From CAKUFA01 sp963656345 (lineage in GTDB: Bacteria > Bacillota > Clostridia > Christensenellales > Aristaeellaceae): a stretch of 16,413 nucleotides of DNA. The notes below the pieces were generated by a model. It saw only the letters and a program-made list of their open reading frames with translations, was not told where the DNA came from and searched no databases. This document shows positions 1-7,239 of the stretch, one piece after another (position 1 is the first letter of the stretch; each line of letters opens with the position of its first letter). The position numbers were made by a program, and so were the translations under genes. Location of the stretch: the NCBI GenBank assembly GCA_963656345.1, contig CAVKHY010000052.1, positions 1-16,413 of the forward strand, given 5' to 3'.

Positions 1-1482
1 GAATATCTCCGGGCAGATGAGGCTGCCGCTGCGCTGGCCAAGGGTGCTCTTCGTGGCGCTCGGGGTAACTCCGGCGTCATCACCAGCCAGCTTTTCCGCG
101 GCTTTGCCAAGGCCTTGAACGGTGTAGAAAAGATCACGCCTGTTCAGTTTGCAGAAGCACTGAAGAAGGGTGCTGAACTTGCCTATAAGGCTGTGATGAA
201 GCCTAAGGAAGGCACCATTCTGACAGTGGCTCGTGTGGTGGCTGAAGATGCAGTGAAGCAGGCTAATGCCGCCCCGGACGATTACGATGGACTGATCACC
301 GTGATGCTGCGCAGCGGCGAAGCAATTTTGAAGCGTACCCCTGATATGCTGCCGGCACTGAAGCAGGCCGGTGTGGTGGACTCCGGCGGACGGGGTCTGT
401 TGCTGATCTACATGGGTTATGCCGCAGTGCTTCGTGGGGAAGATATTAACGATTCTGCTCCCTGCATGACAGAAGACGGCAATCAGGAAGCGACCAATGA
501 TCACACCCTGATGGGAGATCCTAAGTACCTGTACTGCACTTCTTTCGATATTCGCAACCTGCGGGACGATGTGTCCGAAGGGGATATTGACTCCTTCCGA
601 CGCCGGCTGAACCGGATTGGCGACTGCGTGCAGGTCAGTGGCGACATGAAGCTGGTGAAGACCCATGTGCACACCAATAACCCAGGCAACGCCATCGAAT
701 ACGGCATTGAACTGGGCGAATTGGTGAACCTGAAGGTAGACAACCTGGATCAACTTCGGCATGAAGAGAATCAGGGAGAGGGCGCTACTGAGGAAGCTAA
801 GGCGGAAGCACCTGCTGAACCCGCCAAGGATTTCGGCATGGTGGCAGTGTCTCTGGGTGATGGCTTCTCCCAGATTTTCCGTGACTTGACGGTGGACGTG
901 ATCGTTGAAGGCGGGCAGACCATGAATCCCTCCATTGACGATATTCTGACAGCCATCAATCAGGTGAATGCCAAGTGCGTTTTTGTCTTCCCCAATAACG
1001 GCAATGTGGTGCTGGCTGCTCAGCAGGCGGCAGAATTGTCCGAAAAGGAAGTCCATGTGATTCCCACCAAGAATGTGGCCATGGGCATCGCTGCGGCAGT
1101 TGCCTTCCAGCCGGAAGTGTCCGGGGAAGAAAATGCCGTGCGCATGGAAGAGGCTGCTCAGCATGTGAAGACTGGTACGGTAACCTACGCCGTGCGGGAT
1201 AGCGAGTACAACGGGGTGCAGATCAAGGAAGGTGACATCATTGGTCTGCATAACGGTCAGATTGAGTACTCCGGTCAGTCCCTTCATGATGTGGTGATGG
1301 AAATGATGAAGGCCATTATCACCGATGAGGACGAACTGATTACTGTCTACTACGGTGCAGAGACCACCCAGGAAGACGCAGAAGCAGTAACGGCAGAGAT
1401 TGCAGATGCCTATCCTAACTGTGATGTGGAATGTCATCGCGGCGGTCAGCCTCTGTACTACTACCTGATTTCTGTGGAGTAA
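1..1482 (+). CDS. fakA: Fatty acid kinase FakA / DAK2 domain protein (5' partial)
   Basis: FakA-type kinases phosphorylate fatty acids held by a FakB carrier protein, feeding exogenous fatty acids into phospholipid synthesis in the cytoplasm. The frame is open from base 1, so the start and roughly 60 N-terminal residues lie upstream; 493 residues remain, against about 550 for Bacillus YloV. The DAK2 (DhaL-like) nucleotide-binding signature GARGNSGVI is at residues 19-27. A middle domain follows with YCTSF and KTHVHTNNPG; their Cys and HxH correspond, from memory, to the metal site of S. aureus FakA. An Ala/Glu-rich linker (nt 775-825) leads to the C-terminal domain, marked by GGQTMNPSIDDIL and VFPNNGNVVLAA. 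The family usually has Glu after YCT; here it is Ser. recG follows immediately, a pairing known in Bacillota. No fakB is visible in the window. Family assignment is secure. Confidence 0.93.
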   Translation, partial: EYLRADEAAAALAKGALRGARGNSGVITSQLFRGFAKALNGVEKITPVQFAEALKKGAELAYKAVMKPKEGTILTVARVVAEDAVKQANAAPDDYDGLITVMLRSGEAILKRTPDMLPALKQAGVVDSGGRGLLLIYMGYAAVLRGEDINDSAPCMTEDGNQEATNDHTLMGDPKYLYCTSFDIRNLRDDVSEGDIDSFRRRLNRIGDCVQVSGDMKLVKTHVHTNNPGNAIEYGIELGELVNLKVDNLDQLRHEENQGEGATEEAKAEAPAEPAKDFGMVAVSLGDGFSQIFRDLTVDVIVEGGQTMNPSIDDILTAINQVNAKCVFVFPNNGNVVLAAQQAAELSEKEVHVIPTKNVAMGIAAAVAFQPEVSGEENAVRMEEAAQHVKTGTVTYAVRDSEYNGVQIKEGDIIGLHNGQIEYSGQSLHDVVMEMMKAIITDEDELITVYYGAETTQEDAEAVTAEIADAYPNCDVECHRGGQPLYYYLISVE

Positions 1483-1484
1483 TG

Positions 1485-3540
1485 ATGGAACTGTCCATGC
1501 TCAAGGGCATAGGTCCTACACGCTTGGAAAATTTGCGCGCAGCGGGCATTTGCTCACTGCGCGATCTTTTGTATCGGCTTCCTGTTCGCTATGAGGATAT
1601 GACGGCTGTGACACCCTGCAGCGAGTGCAAGCCCGGCATGACGGTGCTGGTTCAATGCCAGGTGCGGGAAACACCGAAGCTGAACCGCTTTGGTGGCATG
1701 ACCCGTGTGACTGCAGCGCTGTGGGATGAAAGCGGCAAGTTGCCGGCAGTCTGGTATAACCAGCCATGGATCTGTCAGCAGCTGGTACCTGATGAGGAGA
1801 TCCTCCTTTACGGTCGTGTAGGGGATAAGAATGGCAGGCGAGTGCTGCAAAATCCGCAAAAGGTAACGGAGCGGTGCATTCTGCCGGTTTATCGTGCCAT
1901 AAAGGGAATACCGGCCAAGTCTTACCGGGAAATGATGAAGCGGGCACTGGAAGAAGTCGACGAATGATGTACGGAAACCCTGCCGAGGGANNNNNNNNNN
2001 ACTGGAAGAAGTGGATGATTGTTGTCCGGAAACCCTGCCGAGGGAAGTTCGGCTTCAGCATCATCTCTGCGAAACAAACTTCGCTATTCGTCAGGCACAC
2101 TTTCCGGATTCTATGGAAGACCTGAAGATGGCACGGCGCCGGTTTGCCTTTGAACAGATGCTCATGTATCAGGCAGCCATTGGGCTGGCAGGAGACAGGC
2201 ATCAACCGGGCTTCCCGATGGCGATTGCTGCCGATGCGGCGGATGCTTTTTGGAAGCACCTGCCTTTTGCACCTACAGGGGCACAGAAAAAGGCGCTGCA
2301 GGATATTGCAGAGGATTTGCGTAAGCCCACAGCCATGTCGCGGCTGGTGCAGGGCGACGTTGGGTGCGGTAAAACAGCCATTGCCTTCGGCGCCATTGCA
2401 CTGGTCTGCGGCTGCGGCTATCAGGCAACCATGATGGCACCGACGGAGATCCTTGCCAGGCAGCACTATGAGTCTGCCGTAGCCATGCTGGAGCCCCTTG
2501 GTATTACCTGCGGCCTGCTGACCGGGACGCTGAAGGCCTCGGAGAAGCGAAAAGCTCATGAGGCATTGGCGACAGGGAAGTGGCAGGCGGTTTTCGGCAC
2601 CCATGCCTTAATCAGCGAAAAGGTGACCTATCACCATGTGGGGCTTGTCATTACGGATGAGCAGCACCGGTTCGGGGTGCAGCAGCGATCGATTTTGCAG
2701 GATAAAGGGAACGACCAGGAGAAGGCTCCTCATGTGCTGGTCATGTCGGCCACGCCCATTCCGAGAACTTTGGCACTGATCCTATATGGGGACTTGGATA
2801 TTACCGTGGTGGATGAACTTCCCCCGGGACGGCAGCCTGTGAAAACACGGATTGTGCCGGAAGAAAAACGCAGCGGCATGTATGCGTTTCTTCGAGGGGA
2901 GATCGGCAAGGGACATCAGGCTTACGTGGTCTGTCCATTGGTGGAGGACAGCGAAACCCTGGATAACGTCCGTTCGGCCAAGGCTACCTATCAGGCGCTG
3001 ATGGAAGAGGAACTGAAAGGGCTTCGAGTAGGGCTTACCTGGGGCGATCAGCGGCCGGAGGAAAAGGATAACGTGCTGCACCAGTTTGCTGGCGGCGAAT
3101 TGGATGTGCTTGTGTCTACCACGGTGATCGAGGTCGGCGTCAATGTGCCCAATGCCACCGTGATGGTCATTGAAAATGCCGAGCGTTTCGGTCTGTCCCA
3201 GCTTCATCAGTTACGTGGCCGTGTTGGCCGGGGAAGTGCCGAAAGCTGGTGCTTTCTGCTGGCAGGTGCAACGGAGCGGCTGCGCATCATGACGCAAACC
3301 AATGACGGTTTTCTGGTGGCGCAGAAGGATCTGGAACTGCGAGGTCCCGGGGATCTCATGGGTACAAGACAGTCCGGCGAATCAATGGCGGACTTTCTGC
3401 TGGATGGAGATGTTCAGCTGCTGGAAGAAGCCTGTCAATGCATGAAGCAGCTTCGGGAGGATCCTTCCCTTCTTCAGGCACGGCAGCAGGTGGAACAGGA
3501 AGCTGCAAAGCATTATACGCAAAAGATTGCGCTCAACTAA
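1485..3540 (+). CDS. recG: ATP-dependent DNA helicase RecG (interrupted by an assembly gap)
   Basis: RecG is a monomeric superfamily 2 helicase that reverses stalled replication forks and branch-migrates Holliday junctions. The N-terminal wedge/OB region is encoded before the gap (KGIGPTRLENL, then DLLYRLPVRYEDM). The helicase core follows it: Walker A GDVGCGKT (2353-2376, Cys where Ser is usual), DEQH box (2656-2667), MSATPIPRTLAL, DELPPGRQPVKTR, VIEVGVNVPNA, QLRGRVGRG and the C-terminal DLELRGPGDLMGTRQSG. The start at 1485 is preferred over the adjacent ATG at 1482 because GGAG at 1476-1479 leaves 5 nt; 1482 would overlap the fakA stop. As assembled, the frame stops at 1967 and resumes in another frame after the N run. 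Removing the 55 duplicated or unknown bases restores one frame of 666 residues, normal for RecG. I therefore call a real gene damaged by assembly, not a pseudogene. Confidence 0.92.
1946..2045. repeat. 45-bp near-identical duplication flanking the first N gap (probable unmerged contig overlap)
   Basis: Bases 1946-1990 and 2001-2045 match at 40 of 45 positions with no indel. Mismatches pair 1958/2013, 1961/2016, 1964/2019, 1967/2022 and 1971/2026. The duplication plus the 10 N adds 55 bases, which is 1 modulo 3 and explains the recG frame change. The difference at 1967 makes TGA (stop) in the left copy, where the right copy has TGT (Cys). Two contig ends that overlapped but were not merged is the simplest reading. 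Confidence 0.88.
1991..2000. other. Scaffold gap of 10 N inside recG
   Basis: A run of exactly 10 N, the same length as the second gap, suggests arbitrary fill and not a measured distance. Because the flanks duplicate each other, the true number of missing bases is probably zero or negative. Confidence 0.97.
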
Positions 3541-3569
3541 ATTCACAAAGGAAAAGGACGGAAGAAAAA

Positions 3570-5303
3570 ATGAGGAAGCTTGCCAGGTTTTTGAAGCCAT
3601 ACAAGCTGCAGGTGATTCTGGGCCCCATGTTCAAGCTGATCGAAGCTATTTTCGAACTGATCGTGCCCCTTGTCATGGCGGATATGATTGACGTTGGTGT
3701 GGCACAGCATGACGTATCCTACATTTGGCAGCGGGGCGGTCTGCTGGTGCTGTTGGGCGTTGTTGGTCTTGCTTCTTCGCTCACCTGCCAAACCATGGCC
3801 TCCCGTGCTTCTCAGGGCGTGGGCACAGATCTGCGGCGGGAAGTGTTCCACCATATCAATACCCTTTCATGGAAGGAACTGGATCGCTTCGGTACGCCTA
3901 CGCTGATCACCCGCATGACCTCGGACATTAACCAGATGCAGACTGCCGTGGCCATGCTGATTCGCTTGGTGGTTCGTGCGCCTTTCCTGGTAATCGGCGC
4001 AGTGATCATGGCCATGCGCATTGACCTGACTCTGTCGCTGGTGTTCCTGGCCATCGTTCCTCTGGTAGCACTGGTGCTGTATCTGGTCATGAGCAAGTCC
4101 GTTCCTTTCTTCAAGACCATTCAGAAGAAGACGGATCGCGTAAGCCTGATCACTCGGGAGAACCTTTCCGGTGCTCGTGTGGTTCGAGCCTTCCGCAAGC
4201 AGGAGGCGGAGCAGGCACGGTTTGACGAAGCCTGTGACGACCTGGCACGGAACACCATCCACATCGGCAAGCTGAATGCCATTCTTGCGCCTTTCAGTTT
4301 CCTGATTCTGAACCTTGGCATTGTGGTCATCCTCTGGTTTGGCGGCGTTCGCGTAAACGCAGGCAGCATGACCCAGGGCGAAGTGGTCGCTTTTGTCAAC
4401 TACATGAATCAGATCCTGCTGGCTCTGGTGGTGGTGGCCAACCTGGTGGTTGTGTTTACCAAGGCCGCTGCCTCCGCTGCTCGAATCAACGAGGTTTTTG
4501 ATACGAAGCCCAGCGTGGAGGATGGTAGCGAAGCACAGGTAAAGGATGTGGCCGGTGCTCCCAGAATCAGCTTCCGCAACGTGTCCTTCAATTATTATGA
4601 AGGTGCGGCAGAAGCACTGAAGAACATTGATTTTGACGTGACCACAGGGGAAAGCGTGGGCATTATCGGTGGTACCGGCAGTTCTAAGTCCACCCTCGTG
4701 CAGCTGATTCCCAGACTGTACGATGCCAATAAGGGAACGGTCCTTGTGGACGGTGTGGATGTGAAGGACTATCCCCTTTGGCAGCTCCATCAAAAGATCG
4801 GCATGGTGCCGCAAGGCAATCTGCTGTTTTCCGGCACCATTCGGGAAAATCTGCAGTGGCGTATGCCGGGCGCAACGGATGAACAGCTTTGGGCTGCACT
4901 GGAAACGGCTCAGGCTGCTGAATTTGTGCGGCAGCTGCCTTTAGGACTGAACGCTCCTGTATCCCAGGGAGGTGCAAACTTCTCCGGTGGTCAAAAGCAG
5001 CGACTGACCATTGCACGAGCTTTGGTTGGCCATCCTGAAATTCTGATTCTGGACGATTCTTCTAGCGCACTGGACTACGCAACGGATGCGGCTCTCCAGC
5101 GCGCCATCCATCACATGAAACCCATGCCGACGGTCATTATTGTGTCTCAGCGGGTATCCACTGTCAAACGGTGCGATCGCATCCTGGTGATGGACGAGGG
5201 AGAAATCGTAGGGGACGGCAAGCACGATGCGCTGCTGAAGGATTGCACCACCTATCAGGAAATTTGCTATTCGCAGATGAGCATGCAGGAGGCACAGGCA
5301 TGA
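3570..5303 (+). CDS. ABC exporter half-transporter, degenerate-site subunit (TM287/BmrC-like)
   Basis: This is the first of two subunits of a type IV ABC exporter in the membrane; such heterodimers often export drugs or lipids, but the substrate cannot be read here. The 577 residues comprise a six-helix membrane domain (about 15-320) and an ATPase domain. Motifs in the ATPase domain are Walker A GGTGSSKST (about 367-375), Q-loop MVPQGNLLFSGT, signature NFSGGQKQR (about 470) and Walker B ILILDDSSSALD (about 491). Asp replaces the catalytic Glu after Walker B, and Gln replaces the switch His (IIVSQR, about 523). Both changes are characteristic of the TM287-type subunit that contributes the degenerate ATP site. 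ATG 3570 is chosen because it lies 29 nt after the recG stop and gives the family's N-terminus (RKLARFLKPYK). The upstream GGAAG is a modest ribosome binding site. The stop overlaps the next start. Confidence 0.93.
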   Translation: MRKLARFLKPYKLQVILGPMFKLIEAIFELIVPLVMADMIDVGVAQHDVSYIWQRGGLLVLLGVVGLASSLTCQTMASRASQGVGTDLRREVFHHINTLSWKELDRFGTPTLITRMTSDINQMQTAVAMLIRLVVRAPFLVIGAVIMAMRIDLTLSLVFLAIVPLVALVLYLVMSKSVPFFKTIQKKTDRVSLITRENLSGARVVRAFRKQEAEQARFDEACDDLARNTIHIGKLNAILAPFSFLILNLGIVVILWFGGVRVNAGSMTQGEVVAFVNYMNQILLALVVVANLVVVFTKAAASAARINEVFDTKPSVEDGSEAQVKDVAGAPRISFRNVSFNYYEGAAEALKNIDFDVTTGESVGIIGGTGSSKSTLVQLIPRLYDANKGTVLVDGVDVKDYPLWQLHQKIGMVPQGNLLFSGTIRENLQWRMPGATDEQLWAALETAQAAEFVRQLPLGLNAPVSQGGANFSGGQKQRLTIARALVGHPEILILDDSSSALDYATDAALQRAIHHMKPMPTVIIVSQRVSTVKRCDRILVMDEGEIVGDGKHDALLKDCTTYQEICYSQMSMQEAQA

Positions 5304-7036
5304 AAAACAGTGAAGTGTTCAAGCGCCTCATGCGCTTTGTGAAACCCTATTCCGGTTACCTGCTGCTGGCACTGGTATGCGCTATCATCTATGTGGTGAT
5401 GAGCCTGCTGTGCCCGGTGCTGATTGGCGATGCAGTCGACCAAATCATCGGCAAGGATCAGGTGGATTTTGCATCCATCGGACATACGGCAATGCTGCTG
5501 CTGATTGTGATTGCAGTGGGCGCAGTGTTCCAGTGGATCATGAGCATGTGCACCAACACGGTCAGTTATAAAACGGTTAGCGACCTGCGGGTCAACGTGT
5601 TTTCCAAGCTGATTCGGGTGCCGCTGCGCTTTATTGATACTACGGCTCACGGCAATATTATTAACCGTGTGGTCAGCGATGTGGATGCTGTCAGCGACGG
5701 CCTTCTGCAAGGTTTCACGCAGCTGTTTACCGGCGTGGTGACCATTATCGGCACGCTGGGGTTCATGATTTCCATCCATCCCCTTATTGCACTGGTAGTG
5801 GTGGCGCTGACCCCTGTGTCTATGATCATTGCCACCTTGATTGCTCGGGGCACCCACAAAACCTTCATCAAACAAAGCCAGATTCAGGGCGAATTGGGCG
5901 GCCATGTGGAAGAAATGGTAGCAGGACAGAAGCTGGTCAAGCTCTTCGGCCATGAAAAAGAAAGTGAAGAAAAGCTGGGAGAAATCAACGACCGGCTGTA
6001 TACGTGGGGTTACAAGGCACAGATTTATCCGGCGTTCACCAATCCATTGACCCGCTTTGTTAACGGTCTGGTCTATGCGTCAGTGGGCATTGCCGGCGCA
6101 TTGGCGGCGGTGAACGGCAGCATGACGGTAGGTCAGCTGTCCTGCTTCCTCAGTTATGCCAACCAGTATACCAAGCCCTTTAACGAAGTCACCGGCATTA
6201 TGGCGCAGCTGCAAACGGCAATGGCTTCTGCTCGGCGGCTTATGGAGCTGATGGACGAGCCTACGGAAAAGGAATGCGACCATCCCAAGAAGGTGCCGGA
6301 TCGGGCGGTTATTGCTTTCGAAGATGTTTCGTTCCAGTATGTGCCGGATCGTCCGCTGATTGAGCATTTTAACTTGACTGTGCAGCCCGGCCAAAGAATT
6401 GCTGTTGTCGGGCCTACGGGCTGCGGCAAAACCACGCTGATTAACCTGCTGATGCGCTTCTATGACGTGACGGAGGGCAAGATTACCCTAGGCGGCGTGG
6501 ATGTGCGGGACATGACCCGGGATGATTTGCGAGCTCACTTCGGCATGGTGCTGCAGGATACCTGGCTGACCCAGGCCACTGTGGCCGAAAACATCGCCTA
6601 TGGCAAGCCTGGGGCAACCAGAGAAGAAATCGTTGCTGCAGCAAAGGCTGCCCATGCAGATGGTTTTATCCGCCGCCTGGCAGACGGGTACGATACGGTG
6701 CTGACCGAGCAGGGCGACAACCTGTCTCAGGGACAGAAACAGCTGCTGTGCATTGCTCGTGTCATGCTGATGGATCCGCCGATGCTGATTCTGGACGAAG
6801 CAACCAGCAACATTGATACCCGTACTGAGCTGAATGTACAGCGTGCCTTTGCTGCCATGGTCAAGGGCAGAACCAGCTTTGTGGTGGCGCACCGGCTTTC
6901 CACAATCAAGGAAAGCGACGTGATCCTTGTGATGCGGGACGGTCATGTGATCGAGCAGGGCAATCATGAGGAATTGCTTGCCAAGGGCGGCTTTTACAAG
7001 CAGCTGTATGAAAGCCAGTTTGCCCATATTGAGTAA
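5300..7036 (+). CDS. ABC exporter half-transporter, catalytic-site subunit (TM288/BmrD-like)
   Basis: This is the partner of the preceding half-transporter: 578 residues with a six-helix membrane domain (about 15-320) and an ATPase domain. Walker A is GPTGCGKTT (about 372). The signature is LSQGQKQLL (about 474), with Gln where LSGGQ has its first Gly. Walker B is ILDEATSNID (about 495) with the catalytic Glu, and the switch His is present in VVAHRLST (about 528). In the TM287/288 family the second subunit carries the complete Walker B and His while its own signature is altered, exactly as here. The start overlaps the upstream stop as ATGA (5300-5303), with AGGAGG at 5287-5292 and 7-nt spacing, which suggests translational coupling and equal amounts. 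A hairpin terminator follows. No regulator gene is adjacent. Confidence 0.94.
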   Translation: MKNSEVFKRLMRFVKPYSGYLLLALVCAIIYVVMSLLCPVLIGDAVDQIIGKDQVDFASIGHTAMLLLIVIAVGAVFQWIMSMCTNTVSYKTVSDLRVNVFSKLIRVPLRFIDTTAHGNIINRVVSDVDAVSDGLLQGFTQLFTGVVTIIGTLGFMISIHPLIALVVVALTPVSMIIATLIARGTHKTFIKQSQIQGELGGHVEEMVAGQKLVKLFGHEKESEEKLGEINDRLYTWGYKAQIYPAFTNPLTRFVNGLVYASVGIAGALAAVNGSMTVGQLSCFLSYANQYTKPFNEVTGIMAQLQTAMASARRLMELMDEPTEKECDHPKKVPDRAVIAFEDVSFQYVPDRPLIEHFNLTVQPGQRIAVVGPTGCGKTTLINLLMRFYDVTEGKITLGGVDVRDMTRDDLRAHFGMVLQDTWLTQATVAENIAYGKPGATREEIVAAAKAAHADGFIRRLADGYDTVLTEQGDNLSQGQKQLLCIARVMLMDPPMLILDEATSNIDTRTELNVQRAFAAMVKGRTSFVVAHRLSTIKESDVILVMRDGHVIEQGNHEELLAKGGFYKQLYESQFAHIE

Positions 7037-7052
7037 ATCTTCAATGCACTCG

Positions 7053-7087
7053 AAAGGCGTCATCTGTATTGGGCAGGTGACGCCTTT
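7053..7087 (+). terminator. Rho-independent-type terminator after the ABC exporter genes
   Basis: The arms AAAGGCGTCA (7053-7062) and TGACGCCTTT (7078-7087) are perfect inverted repeats of 10 bp. Further pairs including two G-U wobbles extend the stem inward by about 5. The trailing T-tract is short and interrupted (TTTGCTT), so termination may be partial. It lies 17 bp after the ABC stop codon and before the uvrB promoter. Confidence 0.65.
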
Positions 7088-7132
7088 GCTTATGGATACT
7101 TGCTTTCGTGCTTGGCCGTGATGTGCCCATGC

Positions 7133-7161
7133 TTTTCATTTTCTGCAGGATGTGTTATGAT
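7133..7161 (+). promoter_or_regulatory. Sigma-A-type promoter of uvrB with extended -10
   Basis: A -35-like TTTTCA (7133-7138, 4 of 6 consensus bases) is followed after 17 bp by TATGAT (7156-7161, 5 of 6). TG at 7153-7154 makes an extended -10 element. Transcription would start near 7168, giving a leader of about 70 nt. It sits between the upstream hairpin and the uvrB ribosome binding site. I found no GAAC-N4-GTTC LexA box nearby. Confidence 0.6.
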
Positions 7162-7239
7162 GCAGGGGATGTTCCACCAGGGCAGCAGGATGGCAGTGCT
7201 GTGAACGATCATTGCTTTTTTGACGATACAGGAGGCCAT

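Noticed and set aside
1965..1967. TGA in recG as a recoded or selenocysteine codon
   Set aside because: It lies in the duplicated contig end, where the other copy has TGT, and RecG proteins do not contain selenocysteine. TGA ends several other genes here.
1516..2604. Open frame of 362 codons on the minus strand through the N gap
   Set aside because: It is antisense to recG, whose helicase motifs are unmistakable, and it reads across unknown bases.
4668..4695. Walker A GGTGSSKST of the first ABC subunit as a damaging mutation
   Set aside because: Lys and Ser/Thr that bind phosphate are kept, and as far as I recall Ser at this place is common in this exporter subgroup.
7108..7239. Upstream extension of the uvrB frame by 44 codons
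   Set aside because: The stretch contains the promoter -10 element and is not UvrB-like. The AGGAGG at 7230-7235 supports ATG 7240.
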